A DNA stretch of 64,000 nucleotides from Cylicocyclus nassatus (GCA_958299035.1 CATQJL010000316.1:36645441-36709440); one strand, 5' to 3'. Shown: positions 1 through 12,500, counted from the first letter of the stretch. The notes: a model not told the origin generated them from the letters alone. Translations and numbers: made by a program.

Positions 1-249
1 TTCGCAAATGTTCGCGCCGCATCGCTACGGCTGGAAAATACATCATAACCAGCATCTACAGGAAAACCTGCTGTTCTTTTTATCACTTTGTTTAGCAGTA
101 CATGTTGCTGAAGGAAATATTTGATAATTTATATCTTTTACACAATATTGAACAAAATTGCAGAAGAAAATTACTATGATTGGCAGCAAAAATGATATGA
201 ATACAAACTGATAATGCACTGTAGAAACAAATATAATTAAGTTACTCTC

Positions 250-1102
250 TTATCGTCTTCTCCTACGGTAATCTTTCGGGAAAGGCCAGTAGGAACCTAC
301 GGAGATCAGTAGAAGCTTCGAATCGTCACTTCCAACAAAGACATTGCCTTTATCGTCGGTCTCCCAGCCGGCTTTTTGGAAGATGTTTTTGGTGGTGAGT
401 GTGTCGGGAAGATTTGTCTGTAAATAGTAGATTATGGATCTCACAAATCAATAAAAAGATCATTACCGTAACCGGAGGTGATTGGGTAGTGGCAATTCCA
501 AATAAGTTGTTGAAGCAAGTTGTACAGTAAGCATTAAAGCCAATGGGTTGCCCGGCAGCTCCGGCGCTGGCGGCTTGGCTTGCAGAGGCTTGATTCGCGG
601 CGTTCGCAGCGTTTATACTTGCAGCTTGGTTCGCGGCGGCTTGGTTCGCTACGGCTTGGTTCGAGGCAGCTTGGTTTGCTGCTTGTTGGCTCGCGAAGAG
701 GTCGAAGAACTGCGGCGCCCGGGCGCCTTGGCTCGCAGCGGCTTGATTCGCAGCTTGTTGGCTCGCGAAGAGGTCGAAGAACTGCGGCGCCCGGGCGCCT
801 TGGCTCGCAGCGGCTTGGTTCGCTGCTTGTTGGCTTGCGAAGAGGTCGAAGAACTGCGGCGCCCGCGCGGCTTGACCGCCACTCGCGGCTTGACCCGCGA
901 TAAGTTCGCTGAACGTCGGGGCACGAAAGAGAGGCTGACTGACGAGTGGTCGACTCAGAAATGGGAGATTGAACGGTTGTTGGAAGAACGGTGTGAGCAC
1001 TTGTTGGTTGACAACTGATGGTTGGTTGATGACGGGCTGTTGGATGGTTTTGGTTATGAAGAGTACGAGAATTAAGGCGATCGAAGAGAAGCTGAGGGAC
1101 AT
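250..1102 (-). CDS. Secreted Ala/Gln-rich repeat protein, two exons
   Basis: Exons 1102-467 and 417-250 join in phase 0 (donor ACG|GTAATG, acceptor TTTACAG|ACA; 49-nt intron), giving 267 residues. I chose the ATG at 1102 because TTTTTTCAG ends two bases before it, the form expected for SL trans-splicing or a first-intron acceptor, and because a hydrophobic signal peptide (residues 2-19) starts there. The mature part has a Pro/Gln/Phe-rich stretch, then three exact 24-residue repeats beginning ARAPQFFDLFASQQ, then Ala/Asn/Gln-rich sequence, a CTTC pair and a C-terminus ending in five arginines. No enzyme motif is visible and I do not recognise a family. The low-complexity composition suggests an extracellular or cuticle/eggshell-like structural role, which is inference only. 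Confidence 0.7.
660..868 (-). repeat. 72-bp coding minisatellite (about 3 units)
   Basis: Three near-identical 72-bp units encode the 24-residue repeats of the secreted protein. The unit length is a multiple of three, so changes in copy number keep the frame. On the plus strand the block reads as a spurious Arg/Leu-rich frame. Confidence 0.85.
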
Positions 1103-1111
1103 CCCTGAAAA

Positions 1112-3504
1112 AAGAAATTTAACAGAGAAAAGTGGACAAACCTGCAACATTTAGGACGCGTCAATCTATTTTATTCAAAGGCTTCATCCAATTTCGAGTA
1201 CGTTTGAATCTTATGTGGAGAATTTCATATCCAAACCACTTTTTCAGGCCACACTCTTTTTTAGCGGACCAGTCAACGCCTTAGAATACGTTATAAGCTG
1301 ACTGGTCCGCTTGGAAATTGCAATATGAGCTAGAATTTAATATGATTTTTCCTCGAAAGATTTGAATGAGCGAAAGTTTGGAAATTATCTTCATTGAAAT
1401 CTCCCAGAATAAGAAGTCCAGATTTTGAAATTTACTTGGATACTGCCTTAGGGTCATTTGGAATGTGGTTCGAATCTACTAGATTTCTAATATATAGGGA
1501 CAGTGCGGTGCGGTGATTAGAAGTACAGTTGAGGGATGGTTTTGGCCCCACGCTCACTCTGTACTGAGAATCTCGTTCATCTAATTATAAGAACAGTGTA
1601 CTGGTAAGGACTGATTTGTATCCGACTGGCTCCCGCACAATGTAGTGAAATAGCATACAATAGAATGTTCAATGAAGTTTAATGCTTATTGCAAATGCTT
1701 ATATCAAGTGCCATTAACGTAATGTGGATGTTTTCTCGTTTCGACTCTGCACGAAAAAGTCAGACTGTAATTTAGGCCTTATTGAGCTTGTAGCAGGTTT
1801 TCGAGGGGAGTTTTTTGACGTGGGTGCAAAGCAAAAGAAACTGTTGTGGTTACGAGATTAAATGTTGAAGAGTTATTAGCTTATCGTTAGAATGAAACTG
1901 ACCACTCTTCCATGTACGCAGCGGCTAGATCTATCTAAAAACGATAACAACGCAGACTATTACCTTACAAAAAAAAAGAAAAAAGAGAATTTTCACAAAT
2001 AACGATGCACATTTGCTCGCTTTAAATTGATTTTGCTTACAAGGGAGTTGCAATTAAAATATGTCGAAGGAAGATTATAGAAAAAAAAGAAAATTTGCTG
2101 TAGGTGGGTAGCTTGCATTGTTTTGTTTGCATTTGATAAAAAAGAATTGGACGAAAATTGATTGCAGTCTGGGAGATAAACATAAGAAACACCACTCTCC
2201 AAGACTATGCGCTTTTCAAAAAAGAAATTTGTATTTATAAAATTTTTCAGTTCTTTCTTGAAATGCTCATATCTAATTCGATGAATAAACAAACGAGTGG
2301 ACCTGTAGAGTAAGGAGAATACGGAGTAAGCAACACGAGGATATCCTTGCGGAAATTACATTACTGTTCTTCGGTTGCACTTCTCAATGACACTATCATA
2401 TCTCCAATTTTTTTTTTGCAAGACAAAAATAACAGCATTTTCGAGAGCAGTGACAAAATCAAATCTTTCATATGTAAAGAAGAATTTTTTGTATTCATTC
2501 TTTTTTTAAATTTTAATCTACAGGGTCTCAAAAATTTTTTTTGAACAGCGAAAGTATGTAAGGTAGTCAGAAAGATCAGCTTCGCGAAACTGTTTATCCG
2601 TCCATTTATTTTATATGTCGTCAGTTCCCAGGCACAACAAAATAGTAAAGAAGTGTGTGTATCAATTTTTTTTAAGGTTAACAGAGCAGTAGAAGTGATC
2701 TCTTTTACAGAGTAAGCTATTTTGAAATATTGCTGCCAACAGAAAAAAAATGATATGAAAGCAAGAGCTTAGTAATAAGATAAGGACAGGCAGACGATAG
2801 TGATGTGAATGGAAAGCTTATGTGTCAGATTTATGCTATCATTGAAGATCGATGGTCACTCGGACCAAGAGTCGGGCTGATAGCGCGCATTAGATATCGA
2901 TAATGACAAATCTCTAGGAAATGAGCTGTTGAACTTGGGGATAAAAAAAACAAGCTTCACTTAGTCAGTAAAGAAAACGGCTTTTCTCTACAATGTAGGA
3001 ACTGCACACAAATGCAACGTTGCTATATAGACCAAGTTCTGTTGCGCTGATCAGCTAAGTATCAATAAAATTAACATTATTTTCGTTGACCGGTTGTGGC
3101 TTCCTTCCTTTTGTTGGGTGGTAGCGACCTTCTTCCTACGATTGAGTAAAAGAGAAACCCATGAAGCGATTTCAAGTGCAGAGCTACAAGAATCAACTGG
3201 ATGGAAAAGCTTAGGGCGTCAAACCATCAGCTCAAGATTTTGACGGGACGCTGACTTTGAAGGCGTGAATAGTGGTCTTTGTTAGTTTACGAAGTCCCGC
3301 TATAACATAATGCTTATTATTAGAGACCTGCGAGACGCGCTGAAAGGAAAAGGACGGACGGAGGTACATTTTGATCATTTTGGTATGATCAGATAGATGA
3401 TGTACCTGTTCGCTATTGCTTGATCATCGACCACCTCGATGGTATTCAACGAAATTATTGAATGACGTGAGTCATAATGGTTATTCCGTCGTAGCGGATA
3501 GAGG
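1112..3504. other. Gene-free AT-rich stretch
   Basis: I see no coding exon with plausible splice sites or codon structure here. The only structures are the short inverted repeat at 1263-1311 and a 20-nt hairpin near 3375. The 5' flank of the 250-1102 gene shows no clear TATA or GATA element. Confidence 0.5.
1263..1311. repeat. Hairpin with perfect 13-bp arms
   Basis: AGCGGACCAGTCA at 1263-1275 is exactly complementary to TGACTGGTCCGCT at 1299-1311, with a 23-nt loop. It stands alone in AT-rich sequence. It could be a MITE remnant or a small RNA hairpin; the arms are short for a microRNA precursor. Confidence 0.55.
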
Positions 3505-3738
3505 TATAGTCAAGTGGAATTTTCCACTTAATATGGTGTGTTTGCACTGTAGGTAAAATGCGGTAAAATTTGCGCGTGAAGTAGCTACGCCTGTGACGCC
3601 TTTCACTTGTGCGCGCAGAATACCGGCATTATTGGCGTGGCTAACTTTTTACGCGCAAAATGGCGGAGTTAGCAAAATTTCCAGCATTCACCTACAGTGC
3701 AAGCACACTATATTAAGCGGAAAATTCACTCGACTGTA
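3505..3738. mobile_element. Foldback MITE, TA-flanked (copy 1)
   Basis: The two halves are near-complementary over most of the 234 bp. Ends are TA|CAGTCGAGTG (right end, reverse complement) and TA|TAGTCAAGTG (left). The TA borders and CAGT-like start suggest a Tc1/mariner-type non-autonomous element. A second copy lies at 59549-60444. Confidence 0.75.
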
Positions 3739-4761
3739 CTAACTCCGACATTTTTAGCCGCCTTCGCGGGCGCCTGATTTTTTTTTGCAATGTTGATATC
3801 GTTCCACGGCCGTAAGCCCGCGGGGCGGCATGAACTGGCTGGGTTGCCCTGTCATAGCATTTAGGTATCAACGGCCTCCCACTAGTCGTTTACACAAGAT
3901 TTGAACCGAATTAGTGCTAGTTAAATTGTCTTCTGTATTAGAATTGAGAAGGAGAGTACTTAGGCAGGTTCGCATGATTTGAATGAACCAAATTCCGCAT
4001 GTCATAAGTCTCAAATTTACGGTACGATTTTTGGAAAAGACACGCATTGAAAACTTTACCTAGACACAAAAGAAAGATCGCCTTAACTAGCTCTTATAGT
4101 ATTATTTAGCTCTTACAGTATTTTTATAGCTCCTATAGTTTTTATCACTGTGGCTTGAAATGCACAAGATACATATATTGCATCGTCCCGTTGGTGTTGA
4201 ATTGCAAAATGCGCGGACAGTACATACTCAAGTAAAGGTAGCGTCCCATGATTAGTAGTGTTTACAGCCTTGCAACGACAGACCCCCTCCCCCCCCCCTC
4301 CCCCAAATAACTTAACACTGAGCGATAAAGCGCGTCTGGAAAGCCTAAAATATACTCCAGAACTCTTCCATACCCCGCCCACTAACACGTTTCAGCGACT
4401 GCAAAGCCTCGACAAAAGGTTCTTTTTCGTCATTTTTATGCGCTGCAAAGCCCAACATGGGTTCAACATGGCGAGAAAGTTCAGAAAAGATAAAAAAACT
4501 AGAGAGCGAAATTCTGGAACACTCCTTTAAGAAGAAAAGTTTAGGAGAATGTGGCTCTCTGCAGAGTCGATAAGATTAAGCTAGAAAAACTGAGCGAGTA
4601 TATCTTGTACCCTGATGAGTCCTGCCTCATCCAAACCAAGCTGTATTATATTTCGTAAAGGCACTTCGTCACTAAAATAGGTCACATTTTCTCTATAAAA
4701 GCTTTACATAACTATTTCTGCCAAATTGCACGAATGCTTGCCGTGAAATTTCAAGTAATTG
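3739..4761. other. No gene seen
   Basis: About 1 kb of AT-rich sequence with a C-run near 4285. Short open frames here have no supporting splice sites or composition. Confidence 0.45.
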
Positions 4762-4817
4762 CTCTAACTGCTTCGGATGCAGATCTCACCTCTAACTGCT
4801 TCGGATGCGGATCTCAC
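4762..4817. repeat. 28-bp tandem duplication (2 units)
   Basis: CTCTAACTGCTTCGGATGC followed by (A/G)GATCTCAC occurs twice in direct succession with one mismatch, indicating a recent slippage-type duplication. Confidence 0.85.
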
Positions 4818-5105
4818 AAGTCCAGCTGTGAGCTTCAAATTTGCCGCATTGCGGCACGGTGACAAACTTCCAGTCACAATTATTCATATCCATTTGGAGG
4901 TAATGTGATTGTACCCGCTACCTTAGTCGTGTCAGGAAACTTGGTTATGCTCAAGCCAGTTAGTTCACACTAGTGTGAATTCGACATGAAGCCACTGCTC
5001 AACATGGGTGGGACTTGACCATTTATAATAGAAACGAGTAAAGTCTGTGACCATAATCATCATCTAACAAGTGTGATTTTGGATCAAAATGTGCACGGAA
5101 AGAGT

Positions 5106-5981
5106 TTATTGTAACTTTCTTCTTTCTTGTCGCTTTTCAAAAATAGTGTCATCTCTGAAAAATGAAGCCCATGATAGCAGTAGTACCATATTTCCTTGTC
5201 TCTTTTTCAATGTAGTTAGATGTGAACTGCGCAGAGAAAACTATTCGATCACCTTCCATGATTCCCGCTCCCAACCACGGCTCGAATCAAATCTCTGTAA
5301 TACACTTCATTGTTTCTGAACAAGTGTGTTTCCTGTTTCTTCCGACTTACATTGTTTCTTCCCAAACCACTCAGGTGGACGTAAATCTAAACAGTTACAT
5401 TACCAGAACTCAAGAAATGAGGGAATTATGAATCTCACATGAAGATCGATAGGCTTGACAGTATCCTCTTTGATTTCCGCGGATATTGGTACCCTATCTG
5501 GCTTGACTACACGCGGATCTGCTGGCTTGAAACCAATTTTGTCTCCATCGTCATTATCCTCGTTATCAGGATCAATGTCCTCTCCGGTTTCATCGTCATC
5601 TGTGTCTCTTGCCATTCTAGAATCAAATTTCTCTTCGCTCTCATAGTGAGCATCTTCAGGATTTTTCACTTGTAATATGGAGGTCCTCATAATTTCGCCG
5701 TGTTGCATCAACTGAGAAATGTTAGGGTTCGCATGATTGATACCGTCATCATGTTCCTTAGATTCGGTACCATTTTTCCGCGCTCCGCTCATCCGCTCAA
5801 TATGCGAATCTTCAGTAATTGTTTCGAGAGAAGAATTGGTTTCATTCAACGAATTAGCAGTCTTCTTCTTGACATTTTCTGAAGTTGCATAGACCTCTTC
5901 CTGTAACGCGTCCTTTCTTCGCACGACGTTGCCGTTGAGTCTCTGGCATGCCAACAGTAATATAGCAAATGCAACCTTCAT
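5106..5981 (-). CDS. Acidic secreted protein, family member 1 (frameshifted C-terminus)
   Basis: Exons 5981-5439 (phase 0, CAT|GTGAGA), 5386-5253 (TTTAG|ATT, ending AG|GTGATC) and 5154-5106 (TTTTTCAG|AGAT) give about 241 residues. Residues 1-18 form a signal peptide (MKVAFAILLLACQ). The mature protein has N-glycosylation sequons (NET, NGT, NIS) and a long Asp/Glu block near residues 125-145; exon 2 is basic and ends ...AVVGSGNHG. Compared with the duplicate at 12.8 kb, small indels near 5129-5140 shift the last exon out of the family frame DKKEE(C/S)YNKLFPC, so this copy ends ...RRKLQ instead. The family frame is still readable one base over, so the lesion is recent or compensated. I do not recognise the family and no catalytic motif is seen. 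It is either a secreted effector-like protein or a decaying copy. Confidence 0.65.
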
Positions 5982-6021
5982 TGTACATCGGAGTGAAGAT
6001 GAATGTGAATTAGGTGTCTTT

Positions 6022-6048
6022 CTTTTATATATGTGATGAACCTTATCA
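6022..6048 (-). promoter_or_regulatory. GATA site plus TATA box for member 1
   Basis: On the minus strand TGATAAGG (6048-6041) lies 9 bp upstream of ATATATAAAAG (6032-6022), which is about 41 nt before the ATG at 5981. In nematodes TGATAA upstream of a TATA box is the signature of intestinal GATA-factor (ELT-2-type) targets. The arrangement recurs at 13722-13746, 40573-40602 and 47803-47834. Confidence 0.6.
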
Positions 6049-6169
6049 CCGCTTGTTTCAGGACACATTTCATTTTAAAAGTATCCGTGAGAAGGGGTTC
6101 CACAGTCTTTTGCTACCAATTTAGCAATTAAGACTGTTGCTACACTTTTACGATTCGTATAAGTCCACA

Positions 6170-6770
6170 TTACCATCATCAGCATTAGCGCCGCGTTGTC
6201 AGTATTCTTGATATCGGCGACTGCATTATAGAATTATGGATTGATGGAGATCTTACTTTTCTGATCGTTTTATTCACAGATTAGTGAAAGTGTCGAAGAG
6301 CACGAAATTGTCCACGAAAAAAGGCAATACTCGCTTTAAACAAATGTGCAACAACCGGAAGTAGCACAGTTGGAACCAGCGATTTCAAACTGATTCCAAA
6401 CATATGCCTCCTTCGGGAAACAGGTGAGTGCTTTTGGAGTACAAAAAGCGGTTCGCATCCATGGCTGCTGCAAAGCATGACTCGGGCTAAGCGTAAAAAA
6501 TACTAAAAAATCCAAAAGCGAATTTGTCGAGCTATTTCCTTTAAAACGTCGCTCTCCAAGGTCAAGATCGTACTTTGAAGGCTAGTTGCAGCAAAATAAT
6601 TTTAGGTTCAATAAACGCGCATGTTCTAGTAGGTAGGGTGTTCGCAGTTGCTCTAAAGAGAAAATGTGAATTGTCTGTGCTCCAGCGAGGTTCCCATAGG
6701 CGCCATCGCTCTCGTGCTCAGCTCGCTTTTCGCTCTCAGCAGTTAACTTCAGCAAATCTAAGACGCTCAG
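6170..6770. repeat. Dispersed repeat H, copy 1
   Basis: Shares several blocks in the same order with 36735-37375, for example GATTCCAAA(C/T)ATATG, GTACAAAAAGC, GCATGTTCTAGTA and GCAGTTGCTCT(A/G). The first ~60 bp also match the sequences flanking the insert at 34504-34881. It is an old interspersed repeat of unknown class; I see no ORF. Confidence 0.55.
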
Positions 6771-7399
6771 TCAAAGTGAACATGTCCAAAAACTCGTCAG
6801 AAAGTCCATGTGAGGTTCATCTATATTGGTTTGATTTTTGCCACAAGTGAGATGGTTTCTAAGATTCAAATAATCCCCCCTTGTACAATGCTGATCACAA
6901 CATTCTCTCTTTCGAATTAGCCTAATTTTCTCTGGTCGTAGCGATATTTCTTAATATTCGTCTGCGCGTGACTAGTCTATTGCAGATGAGGCATTCATCA
7001 AGGCCATCCTGAACAGTACAAACTGGTTCAACGTTTTCGATAGTTCTTCTGACACCAGTGCGTCACCTACGCTTTGCGGAGGTTCGCACTGGCTCCCTGT
7101 CCGTATGCCTTTCTCATGTCGCATGAGAATGGCTTTGATACTCACCACGCGATGCTGAGCGTCACAAATGAATCGTTAACAAAAGTTCATTCATGAAGCA
7201 ACTCTTTGTAAGAACGGTGATTTTGAGCAAAAAAAAATTTTGTTGCAAGAGAGCAAATGCGAATTTGAACGGATTACTGAATTTATTTTACTTCGATAAT
7301 CGTCATAAGGATAATAGTCTCCTTGGGCTACATTTCAATGCAAAAATCTTTTCAATTTTTTCAAATAAAACCTTGCCAAATCGACTATCTACGCGTTTA
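6771..7399. other. No gene seen
   Basis: Mixed AT-rich sequence without supported exons, repeats or RNA genes. Confidence 0.4.
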
Positions 7400-7769
7400 T
7401 CACTTTTTTGCGCCGTTTTCGCAAAAAAGCAAAATTTTTGAGCACTTTTGGGGTAGAATCCATGGCGCGCAGAGTTACTTGTAAGGCAAATCATAACTTT
7501 GCAAAAAGTCGAATTAGCAACCCAGTTTTGCGTGTCAAAAGGCGCGTGGACCCGTTTGACGCGCAAATTTTGAGGGACTGCTTATCGGACCGGCTCGCCC
7601 TTGTGCATGGTAGGCCTACACGTTGTCACGGTATGTATGCAAAACTGCAACCCGACAGCTTAGTTGCAGCTTCCGCTATGAACTTCGTGACAGACAGATT
7701 TTCACACAGACACACAGACACACACAAAAAAAAACAGACGGCCTTAGCGCGTTATTATAGTAGGGTAGA
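7400..7769 (-). mobile_element. Helitron 5' end (minus strand), relative of the 18.5-kb Helitron
   Basis: Read on the minus strand from 7769 the sequence starts TCTACCCTACTATAATAACG, then a GT-rich tract, then a block also present at 18660-18760 in the autonomous Helitron (GCGCGTCAAACGGGTCCAC). The first 30 bp also match its 5' end (TATAATAACGGGCTAAGG). I found no 3' hairpin with CTRR terminus, so the inner limit is a guess. Confidence 0.5.
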
Positions 7770-7849
7770 CGATCTTTATGACCGTTTCCTGAATGTAAAT
7801 AAAGAATTGATTCGATTTGTTTCCTTCTAACGAAGAAATCCTCCTTTTT

Positions 7850-8264
7850 TCTACTATACCCCCAGTATATAAAGAATCTATGTCTCAGAAGAATGAGATT
7901 ATTCTTTGGCCTCCGAGAGCTCTTGAACGACATTGAATATAAGACTGTCTCTAAAGACCTTTCGTATCAGCTGAGACGCTTGAGACAGAAAGAAAAGAGA
8001 ATGACTAATAGAGCTTTTGGACGTAACTTTTGGGCGTATCTAAAAAAAAAACTTGAAAGATAACAAGTTTACCTCTACTAGAGAGCAAATCTTCGAAGTC
8101 TTGTCCCCCATTGGAAATTGATCCCTCTTATGATAAGCATACCCTCGATACATAGAGCCACATACTCCGGTAACCTTCACTTTGAGGGCTATGAGGGGAC
8201 ACAACCTTCACCTGGGAAAAAACAGAAGTTATCCGGGGCGAAGCCCCGGATGTTATGATCCTGA
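7850..8264 (+). mobile_element. Probable small non-autonomous Helitron
   Basis: It begins TCTACTATACCCCC and ends with a perfect 9-bp hairpin (ATCCGGGGC-GAA-GCCCCGGAT, 8231-8251) followed 9 nt later by CTGA, a CTRR-type terminus. AACAGAAGTT precedes the hairpin here as in the autonomous Helitron (25.72 kb). The flanking bases do not obey the A|T rule, which lowers confidence. Confidence 0.45.
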
Positions 8265-8559
8265 CTTCGGAAGAATGTGAATGAACCAAATATAGGAAAG
8301 AATGTTTGAAGAATGTCTCAGCGAAACCGAGAAATTGCTTTTTTAAAGCCTTTTTTACGCTGAAAAGAGAATTTCTGTGAAAATTTCCTCAGAATTCAGG
8401 ACAACGTTCCTCATTTAGCCTCCCACTTGACCAAAAATGAGTTTCAAAAGTTTGGAAAGCTGTTGGAGTTGAATTAAAATGAGAAACTGCGCTTAATTGT
8501 GCACAGAGAGTCGCGCACGAAAATGCTGGTCTATCTCGTTAGTAAGTGACTTTTAAAGC

Positions 8560-8858
8560 TTGGGACGTTGTCAGCTCTCCTCGTCGTGTCATGACGGTCA
8601 GAATGATATATAATGTTACAGGGTTTCGTTGAGACCCCGCGGAGATCTACGACCAGAGCCAAATGCCCCATCGGCTCTGGTCTGTCTCCGCTGCTCGTCT
8701 GCGTCTCCGCGCGCTGCGCGCTACCTCGCTACCCCAAACGCGGGGCGCGGGGCATTTGGCTCTGGTACCCTTTTCTTCGCTGTTTCGCACCCAATTTTAG
8801 CAAGCTATATATCATTTGGAAGCTCTTGATCTATATTTTTACGCTGACAACGTCCCAA
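8560..8858. mobile_element. GC-rich palindromic MITE
   Basis: Outer inverted repeats TTGGGACGTTGTCAGC (8560-8575) and its complement (8843-8858) enclose inner 18-bp arms ACCAGAGCCAAATGCCCC / GGGGCATTTGGCTCTGGT and a GCGCGC-rich core. The GC content is far above that of the surroundings. No target duplication is obvious. Confidence 0.6.
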
Positions 8859-9505
8859 AATCACATTCCTTAATTTGGACGAGAAATCCGGCAAAAACCT
8901 TGTTTTCGAAAATCTCTTGTTTTTCTTCTAGTTTACCTCTTTTTACCCGATTTTTTCGTGCAATCTACAGATCTTGCTTCTGTTCATAATGCAGACAACC
9001 ACCCAGGCTTCACCTCTTCGATTATTGTGGATTTTTTTGCGAAAAATCGTAAAAAGTGCGTTTTTCTTTACCTTGTTCTGTTTCAATGCCTTCGCATCGA
9101 TTTTTTTCCAGCTTGGGTGATTGTTGCTCAGAACAATAAGCGCAACAATCCAGATAACGTCCCAGGAAACAGGAACGTCAATGCGGGGGTAAAAATTCAA
9201 AGGACGCATCAAAAATCAAAACCCCGTGTTGCGAATTGCTGGTCCTGAAGCGAAAACTTGCACTTTGAAAAGTCGCCAAATGAAAGATTTCAAGCCTCAT
9301 TGCAGCGTTTTTATCCTATTTTCAGCAGTTTCTTTTGCTTTTTGTATCTGTTTTGCGTCATTTTCTCTTCTCTGATCATCTTTAAACAACCTTCACTATT
9401 TATGACGTCAGATGTTCAAACAACCTTCACTTTTGACGCCCTGTCTCTAGACTATCGAAGGTATGATGATAAGGAAAGCCCCACAATGGTCGCCGGCCTC
9501 ATCAG
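8859..9505. other. No gene seen
   Basis: AT-rich sequence with T-runs; short overlapping frames on both strands lack splice or composition support. Confidence 0.4.
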
Positions 9506-12500
9506 GCTGTGAAGGGGTTGGACGTTTCCAGTTTCGGCCGGATAGCTAAGGGCCGGCCAGGCCAGATGCACCGCCGTCTGGTTTTCTGGTCACTAGGCGG
9601 CTCTCCCCTCTCCAGGCTCCGGGTTAGCGATCGCCCCGCCCGTGGAAACCAAGAGTAAGTTTAGTAGTGTGCTCTTGTAGAGGTAAAATTTTCACTACTC
9701 CCCCAGTTAGAAGAATAGAAAGGAAACCCTGCACATCGGATCCCGCCTACGGCGCCGGGTGGTAGCAAGAACGATGTTAGAGTCCTTAAGGCGCCTTTTG
9801 GATTGGACAAAAACGACACCTCTATCCGGACGACGCGCCATGGAGACTGCTTCATGCTCTGCACCTACAACGCCAGGACAGTCTCTACAAATCTCTACAA
9901 ACGCCGACCTCCACGCTTTTCTCGACGCTGTAGAGCACATTAAGTACCACATCATCGCTCTGTAGGAACGAAGTCCAGGAAGAAGGACGTGCGACAGATG
10001 AATGATGGGACGCTCATCATTCGTGGTGAGAAGGTTCCATCACGAAACGTGGAAGGCATTGGCTTTGTCGTCCACCCATCTATCGTCCATCTTGTCGATT
10101 CGCATGAGATCCTGTCACCTCGAATAGCCATCCTACGAAACCTCCACGTCAGAAGACCATAGCATCATCAACTGCTACTCACCAACATCAGCAGCTAACT
10201 AATCAGAACTAGATGCTTTCTATGAACACGTGGAGCACGTCGTCCGCAACGAGAAGTCCTTCTACAAGTATGTTGTGGGCGACTTCAATGCGAAAATCGG
10301 GATGCCACTAGAAAAGGAATATAGGATCGGGGAGTTTGGATAAGGGCTCCGGAACGAAAACGGCAATAGTTTCGTTGGGCATGTCTCCGCCGCACTACTC
10401 TTCCATGCAAATTCCATCTTCGTGAAGAAAGAACATCGCGTTGGACATGAATCGCTCAACGGAACGAACGCGACCACATTCTCACCAACCGAAGGTGAAG
10501 CTTGCTCGATGTCTCAGTAGTTCCATCCTTCTGCAGTAGCTCCGATCACCGCCTCCTTCGAGCGAAGATACGACTCAGCCAAAGGCTGGAAGAGGAAGTC
10601 TGTTACTGTGCCGCGAGATGGAAGGAAGTCGTTTATGACTTTAACAGGCTGGAATAGCTCATATCAAGTTGTGACTGGCCCATCGAGAAGGACCCAACGT
10701 ACGACTACGACCGGCTTTTGAAAGGATTGTGAGCACTGCGGAGAGTGCGCCTCAGTGACTTCTGAGAAGAACTTGGAACGCATTTCGAATACCACCAAGG
10801 AATTGCTCGAAAGAAGAAGATTTCTGAGGCAGGATCCGAATGCAACTCGAGCGACTGATAGGCAACGGCAGTTGCAGAACAGCTTTGCAGGAGGATCTCA
10901 GGAAGTACGGGCAAGCCAAGATACTGGAAGCAGCCGAAGAAGGACGAAGTCTCAAGAAATGCCGAAGGGACCTCTGTGAATATCACGTACCGCTGTCTGC
11001 ACTATTGAACGAAGACGGGACTCAACTTCTTCCCGATACAAGATGGAATATATCGCGAAGAACTCCTACATCAACCTCTTCTGCTCATCGACGCCCGTGC
11101 CGATGCCCTTTGTTCCCACTGGAGAAGTACCACCAAGGATTCTACCTGCTGAAGTGCGCACGACGATTCAAACCATACAGGCATCCACGGTTGTAGGACC
11201 AGACCACCTTTCCGTCGAATTTCTGCGAGCCGGAGGACAACGTCTACACCAGATTCTCGCATCGCACCTAACATTTTACCTTCAGAAGGAAAGGATTCCC
11301 GACCAGTAGAGAACATCAAGAACCGTCCTTCTTCTCAAGAAAGGTGAACGGGAGGATCTTCGGAACTACCGTCCAATATGCCTGCTGAGTGTGCTGTACA
11401 AACATCCAGACGGTTTCGAGTGTCACAGAAGTCTGCCGGGAGTACCGACTGCCTCTCCTCCTGACCTTCGTCAACTATGGAACAGTCTTTGACAGCGTCG
11501 AAACCAGCGCTATCCTGTCTGTGCTAGTCAATCAAGGAGTGGACCCAACTTACGTGAGAACTAAACTGCTAAAAGGACTGTACAACGACGATGCATCGCC
11601 CCCTGACCATTTCATTTGGAAAAGGGTCCGACGAGGTGACACAGTCTCGCCAAAGCTGTTCACCGCGGTCTTGCAGTGGGTGATGAAGTCGCTGGACTGG
11701 GACGAGAGAGGCATGCGAGTTGATGGGAGATTCCTGTCGAACCTTTATTTTACGGACGACATCGTTCTCTTTTCGAGCAGTATCACTGAAGCGGAGAGAT
11801 GCTGAAGAAACTGAACGAAGTGGAGAAGAAGATCGAATTGCGAGCAAATCGGAAGAAGGCTTAGTTCATGAAGAACGCCCTTTGCGAAGGTGCAGAAATG
11901 GAACTGGAAGGTAACCCTATCAAAGAGACGTCTTCTTACGTGTATTTCGGACGTTCGATGAACATGGAGAACGACTTGAGGGAAGAACTTAACAGGGGAA
12001 GACGAGCATCCTGGGCCGCCTTTGGGCCTCTGAAGGGAGCCACTGACTAACTGATGGATCCGGAGCTTCGTGCCCACCTGTTTGACTCAACCGTTCATTC
12101 GGCGTTCTGTTACGCAGCTGAGACTTGGGTCGACACTGTAGCCACGTTGAAAGCTTTAGGGACCACCCAGAGAGCGCTCGAACACAGTCTTCTGAAGATG
12201 ACCCGATACGCAACATGTCGGACTTCGCAGTACGGATATGAGAAGAATGTCCCGTCTTCGTGGCCCAGCGGAATACGTTGCGAAAGCGAAACACCGATGG
12301 GCCGGTCGCATAATGAGAAGAACGGACGATAGATGGACACTAAGAACATCGGAGTGAATTCCTCGCGAAGCCAAACGTCCCCGAGGAGGACCACCAACGA
12401 GATGGGCAGACGTGTCCGTGGAACGGATGAACCAGCTGAGAAATCAGCTGGATATGGTTTTGCACTCGCGGACGCAGTTACCGACAACAGCCAACAAGAT

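Larger units (their letters stand above)
4893..6093. repeat. Segmental duplication, copy 1
   Basis: This 1.2-kb block is highly similar, end to end, to 12597-13780 and contains the whole secreted-protein gene, its promoter and downstream sequence. Similarity starts at GAGGTAATG and ends just past CATTTCATTTT. Beyond those points the two loci differ; in copy 2 the breakpoints coincide with retroposon ends. Confidence 0.85.

Noticed and set aside
548..1018. Plus-strand Arg/Leu-rich open frame over the secreted repeat gene
   Set aside because: Shadow of the minus-strand coding repeat; lacks signal peptide and splice context.
4258..4530. 90-codon frame with poly-proline
   Set aside because: Generated by a C-run; no supporting evidence.
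5105..5110. AATAAA on the minus strand as polyadenylation signal of family members 1 and 2
   Set aside because: In the family reading frame these bases are Asn-Lys codons of the last exon (YNKLFPC), so they are coding.
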